DNA of 64,000 bases from Amborella trichopoda (Eukaryota > Streptophyta > Magnoliopsida > Amborellales > Amborellaceae): positions 354,708-418,707 of the forward strand of contig NW_006496932.1 of NCBI RefSeq assembly GCF_000471905.2. Direction: 5' to 3'. The number at the start of each line of letters is the position of its first letter. Position 1 is the first letter of the stretch. Under the pieces are notes generated by a model. It was given only the letters and a program-made list of their open reading frames with translations. It made no database searches and was not told the DNA's origin. Below, one piece after another: positions 1-12,420 of this stretch. The translations under genes were made by a program, and so were the position numbers.

Positions 1-1101
1 ATTTTTCTTGTCTATTGTTAGAAAATTTTAGAAATAAATGTGATATTTTTGCTGTTAGTAAAATTGTGAGATTTCTTTCTACAGTTTTTTTAATATTTAG
101 ATATTGTAAATTTCATGTGCAATGACTGCCTTATTATTTGAAAATTGATATTTTTGCAATTGATTATAGCATTATTGTGAAATGTTTAATTGCAAATTGA
201 CATCTCATAAATTGTGATAATTCCGTATTCTTGAAATTCTATAAGAATTTTTCTATACATATTAAACTGCCAATTATGCTAGAATGTCTTTACGAACTGC
301 TACCTTTCTAAATTTGAGCCCAAAATATTTGATTGGTTATTTTTTAAATGTTATTGAAAGTGACTGTTATTAATAGTTTCAGTAAAATTCATATTAATGA
401 TTTCAGTGATATGTTGAGTACATGATATTTGATGCTTTCGAATGTTGAAAGAGATTTAGAAATAATTTAAGTATGCAAGTGGACTCATCCGTTTCGCCAG
501 TGAGGTATAAGTGGACCTATCCGGGACGCCGGTAGGCATTAAGTGGACTCATCCGGTACGCCAGTGAGGTATAAGTGGACCTGCAGGGATTAAGTGGACC
601 TATCTGGGACGCCGATAGGGATTAAGTGGACCCATCAGGACGTTGATGAGGTATATAGGTGACCTACTTGGGACGCCAGTAGGGTATTTTGTGAAATCTT
701 TTGAATTATGCACTGTCGTTAAAGTGTTATATGCATTTCAATTATTCGAATTATACTTAATTATGCATTTATTGAAAATGAAACTGTTAATGCATTTCTG
801 TTAATAGATCTCTTTTTTGAAAATATTGATACCTTTCAACCATGATTATGTTTAGGATTATGATGTCACTTACTGAGTAGCCAAACTCATCAAACTATGG
901 TAAACATTTTTCAGGATAACTACGGTTTCATTTTGAGTGGTCGTCAGGATCAACTCTGGAAGATTTTGTAGTTGTGCCTAAACTTTCTTTTGTTACCTTG
1001 TAAGAATTCGCCACTGTATATTTGTCATATCAAGCAATGTATATATGTTTTGTCAGTCACATCTCAGGAATATCAGTATCATAAATTATTGGGGTGTGAC
1101 A
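1..1101. mobile_element. LTR fragment of an LTR retrotransposon (probably Ty3/gypsy type), cut by the window edge
   Basis: This AT-rich stretch has no coding sequence. It ends at 1091-1101 in GGGGTGTGACA, a typical right terminus of plant gypsy LTRs (ending CA), immediately before copia-type gag sequence. It carries the tandem hairpin array at 477-688. Its left end lies outside the window, so target duplication and orientation cannot be checked. The simplest reading is an old LTR or element inserted into the copia element to its right. Family assignment is inferred from the terminus only. Confidence 0.4.
477..688. repeat. Tandem array of seven ~32-bp hairpin-forming units
   Basis: Units start with AAGTGGAC at 477, 509, 541, 573, 592 and 624, with a diverged unit at about 655. 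Full units are 31-32 bp; the one at 573-591 is shortened to 19 bp. Each full unit can fold: arms such as CTATC/GATAG, CCTAC/GTAGG, CATCA/TGATG and CTCA/TGAG flank a nearly constant GGGACGCC-like loop. The arms differ between units but stay complementary. The array lies inside the putative LTR. Confidence 0.85.
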
Positions 1102-2126
1102 ATTAGTTTTATGATTTCCTCCCATGTAAATATGATGCTGTCCTGGCCTCATGGGATTGAAAGAACGGAAACCATCGTTGGTGTTTTTGACATGGGCCGT
1201 AGCCCCCAAGTCAAGACACTAAGAAGCTCCCTTGGGGTCAACCAACATAGACTCAAAGACCACATGTGCCAATTCCTTGTTGGTCCCTCCAGATTTATTG
1301 AACGGACAACTATTGGCTATGTGGTCCACCTTCTTGCAAATAAAGCAAGTTCGAGTCTCTCCCCTTGCTCCCTTATTTTCAAAATCTCTTATTTTGAAAT
1401 CTTTTTTCTTCCCAAAATTATTTCTTCCCTTTCCTTTCTTAAATTATATAGCATCCCTTAGAGTTTACCTTGAATTCATCATCTCTTTTTCTGATTTGAT
1501 TGTCGTGATGAGCTTCTCCATTTTTGGTGCCTTTTTTATAGCAGAGATAGAAGATATAAAAGTCTCTGATGAATTCGAAAGAGAATTCATGAGATGAATC
1601 ACTTACATAGATTTATTAGGCTTCATGCATGTGTTTTCCAGCTCTCTGACTAGCGTACGAAACATGTGCACATGATCTCCAAACTTTGTACCTTTTGTCA
1701 TCTTTAACTCATTATACCTCATCATAGCCATAGTTTGCTTCATAATAGAGGGTTCAACATACTCTCTCTCACGTTTATCATAAATTTCACTTGCAGTATA
1801 TATTGACTCATATTCAGAAGTATACGAGTCAATCATGGCAAATAAAAGAATGTGTTTGCATCTCAGGTTCTTCCTCTTCCAAATGGCGTATTCATCTTTG
1901 ATTTCTTGAGATGAGTCGTCAGTTGGACGATGAGATCGGTCCTCAAAGAGTACCTCATGCAAGTTTCCTCATAGAGCACAAATTTGATCTTTCTTTTTCA
2001 TAAAGCAAAATTGGTCCCATCAAACTTTCAGGATCTCTGAGATGAAGGTACGAGCAGTCATACCTTTTTATTCTCAAGCAAAGAAAAATAAGAAAAGACT
2101 CTTAATGGCTATCAAGTAAAATCAAC
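1102..2126 (-). mobile_element. Ty1/copia gag region (fossil)
   Basis: Read on the minus strand, this follows the primer binding site and encodes a copia-type gag. A UBN2-like segment is near 1962-1603 (residues including EYAIWKRKN and MFRTLVRELENT). A CCHC zinc knuckle at about 1350-1300 reads CFICKKVDHIANSC. The reading is broken in several places. Protease, integrase and reverse transcriptase are not present to the left, where the sequence changes to an unrelated LTR-like end at 1101, so the element is a fragment. Confidence 0.75.
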
Positions 2127-2136
2127 TCTGATACCA
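2127..2136 (-). other. Primer binding site of the copia element
   Basis: The minus strand reads TGGTATCAGAG, complementary to the 3' end of plant initiator-methionine tRNA, the usual primer for Ty1/copia elements. It lies directly beside the inner end of the LTR (2138) and upstream of gag, which fixes the element's orientation as minus. Confidence 0.8.
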
Positions 2137-2137
2137 A

Positions 2138-4092
2138 TGAAAGTTAGACCTGTGTGATCTTTTGTCGGGAATACAATTTTTTTTTTTAATGATAATAATC
2201 ACCCTTTTTATATTTTGTCAAAATGATCACTTACAGATGATCTTTTTTACAATCAATAAATATTTTAAAATAAAGCAAGATAACAATAAAAGTAAAACTC
2301 AACCACTTGATACCATTTTTACAACTTAACACTATGTTTGAGAACATAAAATAAAAGAGCAAGAAAGTAAAAGAGAAAATGCTGGAGATTACCTCAACCG
2401 AGCTTATTACACCCCACACGCAGGCACCACATTCAATGGCGTGGCATCAGCGGTTTAGCTTCAATCTCGAATCGAAAAAAATGAATTTCAACCAAACTAG
2501 GAAACTGCTTTTGAATATTTACAAAATATTAACTCCAAAATAATTAGGCTCAAACCCTAATTTTTCCAACCCTTAGATTATATTAGGTCATGAAAAGAGA
2601 GGGAGAGTCTATAGGGTTGGGGCTTGCCCGTAGGGTTTTTAAGAGAAGTTAGAGAGAGAAAGTCAGAGAGGAGAGAGAGGGGCATGACCCTAAGGAGGAG
2701 AGAGCGAGAGAGTTTATGGGAGAGAAAGAGGTGTGTGTAGATGGGGGGAGAGCACCCATATTTATAATGAAACTTAGGTTTAAAGTTTCACATAATTTGC
2801 CTCTTTCTTGAGATTGAATATGGATCAAGGTGACTTGTGGGGTGGGGGATCTGAGCCATCCATTCCATAGATAGGCCATCAACATTATGGAAGGTGTATG
2901 AACTTTTATCCCCATTTCTTTAAACCATTTTCCCATCAATATATTTAAATAAGTTAAATCTATTAAAATATCATGTATTCCATAAGAATATATCAAATAA
3001 TATTAAGTTAATATATACCTTCAATAATCAAGATAAGATATGGTCAATATTTCCTAATCAATATTTGACCATATGCTACAAGATATAGTTACCATATTTA
3101 ATTAACTTGAACACAAAGCAACAAGAGAAGGTATCCAAGGATGGGGCATGCTTCCCATGTATGGCATGTGGGCCCCACCTAATACCCACATGGTGGCCCA
3201 TGTGCACTATGGGCCCTAGGTATTTTTTTATAAATATTTAAAATTAAACAAAATGAATTTTAAAACATTATAACTTTTGTAAATTAATAACTTCATTTTT
3301 ATAAGTCCAAATATAATAAATAAAATATCAAATGACTTATAGAAGTCCCAATAATAAATCTAAAATAATTTAATAATAAAATGAACGTAATTAAATTAAT
3401 ATGATGGAAAGTGGATCCATATGGTTCAGGAATTCTATCCACGATCACGGGGTGATACTCCACCTTCAACTGTGGACTACAGACCACACTTGCTTTATCA
3501 AACCGACTCAGTATTTCCCATGACCCACAGTCCAAGCAGGGGCTCATTAGCAGGTCACCAAAGTCTGGCCAATGAGCCAGGGGGTCACAATTCCAGTATA
3601 TAGATTACAGGTCCTCCCCTAAAGACGAGTCAAGGTTACCACGACCTGATGCGCCCACAGCTCTATGACGTATAGGGGTATCTCTCTCGCACATGCATAC
3701 GCTTCACCCAAAGGTGGATAACTAGCTTTCTCGAACTATCTATCGATATGCATGCCATGTGATGGAACATTGATGAGCATTTGACCCCTTATTTCTATAG
3801 GCCTACGATCACACACAAGGGCCACACAGTCCCTCGGCTCACTCATCAAGGCATAAGCTTCGACCTCATCAAGGGCTAACCCAAAACCCTTATCGGTTTA
3901 TTCTTTATGCCCAAGTACCTTGGGTTTTCCATCAGACTGTCCTAGATCACCAAGCACAGTCCGGTATCCGCAAACATTATTTGCTTAGTATGGTCCTCGA
4001 GGGACCACACTCCCACTGAGTTTATGTTCCACTATAATAAATGTTTTTCATTACACACTCATAAGGCCTTTAAAGGCTACATAACTCCAACA
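2138..4092 (-). mobile_element. Probable 5' LTR of the copia element (fossil)
   Basis: In minus orientation the LTR would begin TGTTGGAGTTATG at 4092 and end CTAACTTTCA at 2138, next to the primer binding site, giving about 1.96 kb bounded by TG and CA. It has no long reading frame. It contains a GA-rich stretch at about 2590-2750 and a more GC-balanced block at 3420-4000. The outer border is an inference, because the partner LTR is not in the window. Confidence 0.6.
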
Positions 4093-5019
4093 ATACGTAG
4101 GTCCCGAATCGGGTCCAAATTCATTGCCAGCCCTACCCATAATAGGTATCAGGCCTGAAAACTATAAAGAATTCATACGGAAGTATCTAGGGATTGCCCT
4201 AATGAGAAGAAGTAGATGATGATTAACCATATTTGGCTAAAGAAGTATGGGCAACTTCCTAAAAGGACCACCACTTTTTTGAGGCATAGAAATGACAAAC
4301 TTCAATTTTTACTTCAATTTTTTTTTTTGGCCATTTCTCATGTGATTATTGGTTTTAAGTTGTACTCACGAGTTTTGGATAATGAACTGTAGTTTGAATT
4401 GCTGGAATTGGTTTTAAGGCCTCTTACCAGCCATCTAAACTGTACTTTCAACTGTTGGGATTGGATAATGAACTGAATTTTGAATTTATGCATTTTCTAT
4501 GTGGCCAATGTTGAATTGTTGGGTTAGAACAGGGTGTCTAATGCTCCAAAAGAGAAAGATTGCCTTGGAATTTATTTGGAGCATTTGAAGTTTATTTTGT
4601 TCCTAAATAGAATGTTCAGGACCATATTAACTATAAATCGATATTCAAGAGTTATCATCTTATCTTATATACATCAGTTTAGAGACCCAGATAACTTCTC
4701 TAAAGTAATTTGTCACTTATGCATTTAATTGCAAAGTTCAGCTATTTTTATTTGATCATTAGATCCAAACTCGGTCTATTGTATTCAATGGTAGGTGCTA
4801 TTCGGGTTAAATATTATTCAAAATAAGGAGCAATTGTGCTTTTGTTTAGTCATCGATACCAATTCTAGAGTATGATGATCGTTTTCTATAATAATAGAGT
4901 GGTCCTATTTAAAAATCAGATTGTTTTCTTTGTACCATGTTGAAATTGGGATGCTTTTTGTTTTGGTACCAAGCTGTCCCGAATTGTTTTTTTGAAGTCT
5001 AGCGCAAATAAGTGGATTG
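4093..5019. other. Intergenic DNA, nothing recognised
   Basis: AT-rich sequence with only short, unsupported reading frames. It contains local echoes such as GGATAATGAACTG twice (about 4377 and 4453). I see no gene, RNA or identifiable element. Confidence 0.5.
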
Positions 5020-5310
5020 CAAAAAAAATTTTGGTTCGACACCCAATGTGTCAAATTAGTGAATATTCCAAAAGCGTGTGTCCCTATAAGGCGGTTCGGC
5101 ACACTAGGTGCTTGATCGAAATTTTTTTGCGGTCCGGCATGAAAATGTGCTGGAGAGTAAAAAAGTTCATTCTAGCACCCAGTGCGCCTAACCAGTGAGC
5201 ATTTCAGAAGCTTGTGTGCCTATAAGGTGGTTCAGCCCACTAGGTGTCAGATCGAATTTTTTTTGCGGTCCAACACGAAAATGTACCGGACCACAAAAAC
5301 ATTTCGATGC
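5020..5310. repeat. Two-copy tandem repeat (~136-bp period)
   Basis: Two diverged copies, about 5030-5160 and 5167-5300, share TATAAGG-GGTTC, CACTAGGTG, a GATCGAA run of T, TTTGCGGTCC and GAAAATGT in the same order. The anchor GTGTG..CTATAAGG occurs at 5076 and about 5213. The block contains short inverted repeats around GCGGTCCGGCA/CCGGACCGC, suggesting part of a non-autonomous DNA element, but no target duplication was found. Confidence 0.65.
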
Positions 5311-5715
5311 CGAACCAATTTAATATTTTAAAAAGTCTTTAGAAGGGTAGAGAGAGAGAAACAGGGCGGGTGGAGACTTGAGAGGGAGGAAAAGTAGAGA
5401 GATCGAGGGCAGGTAGAGAGATAGAACAAGAGAGGGAGGGAGGGAGAGAGTGGTAGAAAGAGGAATTGAAAGAGAGGACATGTAGAAAGACAATAAAATA
5501 TGTTAGAGATTTCCATTGTGTAGAGAGAGAAAGTGAGAGGGCAAATAGAGAGAGTTGAAAAGGGCATTAGTTCCAATTTTATTGACTTTTTGACTGGGGG
5601 TATATAAAAAAAAAACCTTTAGGTCTAGAGTGTAATATTAAAAGTATTAAAAGTATTGAGGGTAAGATGTCTACAAAATTCATTATGGGGCATATTTAAT
5701 TTTCCTTCAAATTTT
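5311..5715. repeat. GA-rich tract followed by a possible degenerate TIR of the 34-kb Mutator-like family
   Basis: 5335-5560 is a dispersed AGAGAG-rich purine tract. 5590-5712 read in reverse begins GGAAAATTAAATATGCCCC and later has CTCTAGACCTAAAGG, resembling the inverted repeats at 22.5/23.2 kb and 34.0/36.6 kb, which also pass into CT-rich sequence. No matching left arm was found, so this is at best a solitary diverged end. Confidence 0.3.
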
Positions 5716-7770
5716 TCTAATCTAGTTATACTGATGTTGTCTTAGTAGTTAAATTCATCATTAAGGCCTTCAACTGTTTGTAGGATGGTATTTGGATGAC
5801 AACCAGATGCCTTTAAGTCTAATGCCAATTGATACTCTTTATTTTAGTCATATTAATCATTGAAATTTTTTAATGTGTGTATATGAGGTTTTAGGGATAT
5901 GGAAGCAAAGTTATTTGTCCATGTCTATAATTTGCATCTATAGTTGTGTCTCAGGAATGAGATGGGGATTACTGTCGAAAATTTTTAGTTAGAGGGAAAG
6001 AGGTTCCTCTTGGGTTACAAATTTCAATACATATCTGGGAGGGTGTATTATGACAGTATGACCTATGTAAATATGGGATCAAATGTATCCATTGGAGGGG
6101 GGAAGAGAGCCCTTGAAAACAAATACATGAAGAGAGAGATAGGGTGGTAATGGACTTGGATCCGACGTGAGATCCAACGATCAAGACGCGACCTGATATG
6201 GGTAAAAAAATTAGACGTGGTGGGTCGAGTCCAGATCCAAATATTGGACCCGAACATTATTTGGGTCTAGGTCCATGTGGACTCGACCCAAATGCTATTA
6301 ATATTTAAATAATATTCACTACATAATATTTTACTAAGTATAACTATATATTATTAGTTATAATGTTTAAATAATAAATCATTGTACTTAATAAAATTTG
6401 GATACTTATATACCTTTGCTTTGTACATGGAGCTTTTTTTTAATAAGGATATTTTTGGTCGACATTATCCTTATAGGGTGTGACATCACCTGCATGGAAC
6501 GCACTAATTGCATTTAATGCTCTATATAAGTGATGTCACACGCATATAGATGATATCGCACTCCTCTTAATAACAAATAACACCCTTACTAAAAACAACT
6601 CTATGTACAATGGTATATATATGTTTAAATTTGTTGAGTACAATTTATTTATTTATTTACTTTTAGGATCCAATCGGATCTGCTTAAGTCTGATGTGGGT
6701 CCCATAAATTTTTTGGATCCAGGTTTGACCGACCCATTGCCGAGAGAGGATACATTTTGATATTTCCCGACTATTACTTTTCCAAAGAAAAAAGAAACCA
6801 GCTTCTCTAAGGGTACCATGTCCATTGGACAAAAGTAACAGACCAGGCATCGGCCTCCATGAAAAGTATTCTACACAACATAGAGACCCAAATATATAAA
6901 AAAAGAACAACTAAATAAACGACTAAAAAGAAAATACACTATGAAATTTACCCACCATTATTTATCTTATTAAAAAAGATGGAACCAAGATAAAAACCAG
7001 CTTCTCAGAGGCCACCATGTCCAATGGACAAAAGCAACAGACCAGTCATGGACCTCCATGTAAAGCATTGTACACAACATAAAGAGCCAATATAATAAAA
7101 CGACAACTAAATAAATGAATAAATTTAAAAACTAGTTCTATGATTTTAGCCAACATTTTGGAGTCAATCCACTATCTTTTTGTAATTCTTGGAGGGGCAC
7201 ACCAATTATTGCCTTTTATTTTTTGCTGTTGTTTTCATTTGTTGGGTTCTATTTGTGAAAAATGTAAAAATGGGGAACACGAACTTTTTGTCTCCAAAGC
7301 ATGTCAAGAGTGGGACTTTGAGATAAGTCGTACATTGTTTGTCCGAGATATTAATTAAAAGTTTCAAAATAAGAAAATATATAGTTTGATACATTTTCAA
7401 TACATTGACGTTAATAGAATCTTTAGAATGTAATAAAAGTATATATAAGGATACAATAGAAAAGAAAAAGAAAAAAATAAGTATTTCATCATAATTAATA
7501 AACGATATTGAAGTTTGGAATGAATGTGAGAAGTTAATTAGCATAGCTTAATTAAATTTAGGGTAAAAATACAAAAACTGCAACTAAATTTCCATGGATT
7601 CACATCTTTTAGGCAATTCAAACAGTGGACATACATATTCCATGTTTCTTATCAAGTGCTATCCAAACACCATACGACCTTTTTCCAAAAATAGGCCAAT
7701 TCCAAGAGAAACCAAATTTTGTGCATTTTTTTTCTTTTTCTGAACCATTGTTATTGTTATAAGCTAATGC
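5716..7770. other. Intergenic DNA with GGATCC/GGGTC-rich element remnants
   Basis: No gene. 6150-6300 and 6660-6735 are richer in GATCC, GGGTC and GACCC words, like the non-autonomous TIR elements at 28.0 and 26.9 kb. Two diverged copies of a ~90-bp segment (about 6780-6900 and 6995-7110, sharing CCAGCTTCTC, ACCATGTCCA and TGGACAAAAG) show an old duplication. The remainder is featureless AT-rich sequence. Confidence 0.4.
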
Positions 7771-7845
7771 GAAAGCATTCAATATAAATAAGAACCGATC
7801 CTAATTAGCTGAAAAAAGGCTTTGATGATGATGAATATACAATAT
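7771..7845 (+). mobile_element. 3' tail of an RTE-type LINE
   Basis: The text CCGATCCTAATTAGCTGAAA, then GGCTTTGATGATGATGA, is the standard 3' end of plant RTE LINEs (the ADP..WG terminus of the ORF followed by GCTTTGATGATGATG). Only the last ~75 bp remain. Confidence 0.6.
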
Positions 7846-8420
7846 AAATGAGACAAGTTTTTATTCCTAAGACTCATATATAAATATGCCTCCTATTCAT
7901 GATCCATTTTTTAAAAGGATTTTGGAGGTTTTGACCTAAATTTTTGGAGGAAGTGATCTAATGCAACCATTTTATCGTAATATAATGAAACCGTGTGCTG
8001 GGTTAATCTCATCCATTAGATTAAATTAAATCCCATGGTTGTGATTAATACCTAAATATTCATCTTACCAAAATATTCTCTTCACCCGCCATCTCCTCCC
8101 TTCCTGCTCCTGTATCCCCCTCTCTTCTTCCCCACCCTCACCTCCATCAAAATACTCTTCACAAGCCTTTGTAAGCTTTTCTCTCTCTTGATTTTGATAA
8201 TTTCTCGAGGGACCAATAATTTTATTACGAAATATGTTCATTAGTTCAAAGGATCTTTCAATTCATCTATCTTTCTCTTGTACTCGAAATCGTTTGATCA
8301 AATAATTTACAAGAATCCTTACAAAAACCAGTGGACCACTTGTGCTTGATTGATTTAAAGGCGGTTCTAATGCCTCTTTGTATTAAGCCTTTGAGGGAGG
8401 ATATTGTTTAAACTTTAACC
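7846..8420. other. Intergenic DNA, nothing recognised
   Basis: AT-rich sequence with a CT-rich patch at about 8080-8160. No coding similarity, RNA gene or clear repeat border was seen. Confidence 0.4.
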
Positions 8421-8935
8421 AGTTATTCATTGTCGAACTGTGTTCAAAAAATCAAACCGGCCTCGAAAACTGGCCAAGGGCCGGGTCTGATCGGCTGGTT
8501 CAACTGGCCTAATCGGGCAAGTTCTAGGCGGTCCAAAAAACGTTAAAAAAACAAAAAATAAAAAAAATATGAAAGTATATTTAAAGCATGATTAAACAAA
8601 GCACATCCAAATGAAGTTGAAAAGTAGTAAAAAATAATAGAATTAAAAAAAATCAATTTGTATCAAGGGATATTTTCAAATTCAAATACAAATTTCAAAA
8701 AGATGGGAAAATATAAAAATAAGTATTATATGGCCAAGACACTTTTCAATATTTGCCAAAATAGTAAAAAACATTCAAAAACATATTACAAACAAATCCC
8801 TTACTTTTTGGGATTTTATATTTTTTTGAATTTTTTTTTTTAAAGTACCCAGTCGGACCACCGAAACTGAATCGGCCAGTGCCTGGTTCCAGTTTGACCG
8901 GCCGAGTCACAAACTAGTTTTTGACAATAAATCTA
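8421..8935. mobile_element. Possible non-autonomous TIR element (CCGG/GGCC-rich ends)
   Basis: A left end rich in AACCGGCC, AAAACTGGCC and GGTTCAACTGGCC (8425-8535) faces a right end rich in GGCCAGTGCC, GTTTGACCGGCC and TTTTTGACAAT (8845-8930), separated by a low-complexity A/T interior. The ends are imperfectly complementary (ATTCATTGTC left, GACAATAAAT right). This resembles short hAT-like non-autonomous elements of plants. No target duplication was confirmed. Confidence 0.4.
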
Positions 8936-9214
8936 GAGAGAGAGAAGTGGCCATATCAAGCGCCTTTTGAAAGAGAACTGGCGTCGGTAATTATCCCAAA
9001 TTGGCCATGTTCTTTATTAGGTCGGAGAGAGAGAAGTGCGGAGCCTAGAAAGCAAGATAGAAACCTAGAGAGAGGGAGTCCAAGAGAGGGACAGATAGGG
9101 TTGTAAAGAGAGAAAAACCTAAAGAGAGATAGAGGCAGAGGGATTAAATTGAGGCTACAATGCCTTATTTGTCTCCGCTTTGCTTTGTCCTTTTTGGGAC
9201 CAATGGAAGCTTAC

Positions 9215-11130
9215 ACTTGTCACGTATTCATCTCAACATCCTCATCTCTGCTACACTCTTGTTATAGGTGTATTATTTTTTGACCGTACAACATTCTCCC
9301 CATGGAACCAACTGGTCTCACAGCTATTATATAGAACTTGTCGTTCAGCTTCATTGGTAGTACATTGATCACATAAAATTGCAGTTGCACATCTACATTT
9401 CGCCGATGTAGCTCTATTTTTATGTGCGACATTTTTTTCAAGCTCTCTTTTTTTCCTGGATTATCGACCCAAGATATTGAAAGTACGCTTTTTTTTGTAT
9501 TTCTTGGACTTCAATATTAACTATTTCCTCGTCTCTACTCCTATTATTATTAAACTTGTATTCCATATACTATATCTTAATGCAGCTATTTTAAAACCTT
9601 AAGAATTTAGAACATCCCTCCAAAGCTCTAACTTTGTATTGACGTTATTTTAATTCCTATTGATCAGAACTATGCTATCTGTGAACAACATGCACTGCAA
9701 TATTTCGTTTTGTAGATGCCTATTTAAGTCGTCCATAACTAAGACAAAGATGTATGAGCTCAATGCTTACCCTTGATATAGATCTATTATCACTAAAAAC
9801 TCATTTGTCTCTCCACTAGTTGCTCGTACATTAGTTAGCGCCCCAATGTACCTATCTCTCACCAAGTTTATGTAGTAGTGTCTAGAGACTTTTTTTTTTT
9901 ATAATGCCTACCAAATCAAATCTCAAGGTATTTTATCATAAGCTTTTCTCGATCAATAAAGACCATGTGAAGGTATTTCTTTTTTGTTCTAAACTTCTCA
10001 ATTAGTTACCAAATCAAAAAATTAGCTATGGTTGTTAACTTCTCTAGCACAAAGTCGAATTAGTTTTCTGATGCACTCGTTTCATGCGCTAGTCGTTGCT
10101 CAATCACTCTCGCCCACAACTTTATAATGTGGCTCAAAAGTTTGATCAATCGATAGTTCGTACAATTATGTATGTCTCATTTGTTATTGTAAATAGATAC
10201 TAAAATACTTTTCCTACATGCACTTTTTATTTTATTTTTAATATTAACGGTAACTTCATTGAAGAAATGAGATTACAAAAGAGCTAACCAGAAAGGAAAA
10301 GAAAGGAGAAAGATAATAGAGTAGGAAGAGGGATAGGAGAGAAGAAAAGAAAGGAAAAAAAGAAAAAACAAAAGTAATGAAAAGAAGCCTCAACAAGTGG
10401 AAAATTTGAAAAAGCTGAGCATCTTCCGTTTTTTTTTTTTGGTTGATACGGCAAAAAGCCAAGTTTTTTGTTCTCAAGACCTTGTTGAACAACTTAGTTA
10501 GCCAATCAATGTCAATCTTTCCCAAACACTTCCAAACATCTATCAAGATATCATATGATCTTAAAGTCTTTTTATATTCATCATTCTCGAAGCTATTTTC
10601 AGTTGCGATATTCTAATCCTACGGATGCATTCATTACTTTTGCCCTCATTTTAGGCCAACAGTTCTTTCTAATGCTATATTTTCATTGTGTTCATCATTT
10701 AATAGTTTTTGAAACTAAGCTCTCTACTTTATGTTGACTTCATCATCCTTCATCAAGATCTTTTGATGCTTACTCTTGATGCGTTTAATACAATTTAAAT
10801 CCCCACATTTTCTCTCATTTTTGCTAATTTAAAAATATCTTTTTCATCCTTTCTTATTCTCGATTTAGTGTAAAGGTTATCATATGACTTAAATTTAACC
10901 TTACTATTATTTATTATTTTTCTTAACATTTTTACATTTTTCTAAATTGTGATAATTTCTAGTACACTGTCAAATTTTATAAAATGAATGTTTTTCACTA
11001 ATGTCATTCTGAACCTCACCATTCCAACACCAAGTTTCGTTATCAGAATTTCTATTCCTTCTAGATTATTCCAAAACTTTTTTTTGCCACTTTCTTAATA
11101 TAGTCACTCATCTCATTCTACATAAATAAA
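9215..11130 (-). mobile_element. Decayed RTE-clade LINE with reverse transcriptase
   Basis: On the minus strand the RTE reverse transcriptase can be followed with many stops and frameshifts. Pieces are: an N-terminal part at about 11110-10740 (VAKKSFGII, LVLEW); WKCLGKIDIDWLTKLFNKVL at about 10540-10475; a catalytic-side block YQG-ALSSYIFVLVMDDLNRH with CMLFTDSIVLIN in place of FADD at about 9780-9660; and a C-terminal block at about 9450-9225 (CRCATAILCDQ, ENVVRSKNNTPITRV). The 3' end is missing. About 10227-10460 does not fit the RT and looks inserted. It is old and inactive. Confidence 0.8.
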
Positions 11131-11940
11131 TATTAAAAACTAAAAAATGATATGTTTTTTAAAAAATTTAAACCGTTGATTTTGCCCTTTTTTTGGAGAC
11201 ACCACGACTACGAATGCAGTTATACATCCCCTGGCGCAGAAACCACTTTCTCACAAATAAGATGACGTGCAAACAAGCTTTTATTTGCCAGGTCCAAGCA
11301 AGCTGCACTGTGAAATGTGAAAGCCTTCCAACTTCTCACGATCCAAAAATTTATCACTCTAATTCATCAGCAAGAAGAAAATAACAAAATATATTCACAA
11401 TACAACAAAAATATACAAAGTTAGTTCATAATCGAACCAGTTGGTCAGAATAAACAGCAGAAAGATAAAAAAGAAAAACCAATAACCAGAAAAAACAGAA
11501 GCCTGATTTGGATCTTAAATCTGACCTAAAACCCACCTCGAAAAGAAATTACGGTACATAAATCGATTAGAGGAACAAATTATCAGACAAAGGAACAAGA
11601 AAAATAAAGATAAAAATGACCGAATCGAAGTAACATAGAATGGCCAAACCGATTCAGTCATGTGTTAACCGCCCCGTTAGCTAGGTTAAGTGCTCCTCAC
11701 ATTCCTGCCATTAGAGAAACCAATACGCCAGATTAAACAACTATACACCATGCAGAATTCTAATGAAAATATTGTTTCAACCAATCATTAAACTTTATTT
11801 TATTTTCCTTTCATAAACCAAACAGTTCAAATTTTAATTATCAGAAACTTTCAGCAGCACAGTTTTTCAAGATCTATATAAAAAAATAATTGTACCAATT
11901 TTAGATCACTACCAACTAAACAAATAGAAAGGGTCATGAA
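11131..11940. other. Intergenic DNA, nothing recognised
   Basis: AT-rich sequence with no supported coding region or repeat border. Confidence 0.4.
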
Positions 11941-11964
11941 GACATGAACATATTTGAAGAGTCA

Positions 11965-12420
11965 TCATAATCAAAGCCTTTTCTCAACTATTTGGGGTCG
12001 GCCACATATTTGAAGAGTCTATAGCTAAAGTTATATATCAAAGGTTCTCTATGACAAGGCAAAGCATGTACCGTTTCAAAAAAAAAAAAAGGCAAAGTAT
12101 TACAATAATTGAAGAAGAAAGTGGGCAAGAATCTACCCATTACATTACTACATAATCAACATGCATGCAGAACCTATTTCATCAAAGATCAAGTACCCAA
12201 AAATACTAAGCAATCAACTATGCAGCCTTGCAATTCAAGTTAATCAACTACTCGAGCATCCTTTGCACGTTCAACTAACCATTAACTCAACCCTGCAGCA
12301 ACCCATTATAAAGCATCATCCAAGCCTTATCCCTATGATTTGGGGTCGACTCAGGATCCAAGATAAGACGTGGCAAGCTTCGAACATGTTAAGGGAAAGT
12401 TTAAGGTCATCACCCTTATT
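11965..12420 (-). mobile_element. Two RTE/SINE-like 3' tail fragments
   Basis: AAAGCCTTTTCTCAACTATT followed by TGGGGTCGGC at about 11974-12003, and CCAAGCCTTATCCCTATGAT followed by TTGGGGTCGACTC at about 12320-12352, are minus-strand copies of the RTE LINE 3' terminus, each extending only tens of bases. Sequence between them is unassigned. Confidence 0.45.

Noticed and set aside
477-688. CRISPR-like array of ~32-bp repeats
   Set aside because: Units are directly adjacent without unique spacers and lie in a plant LTR; this is a tandem repeat, not CRISPR.
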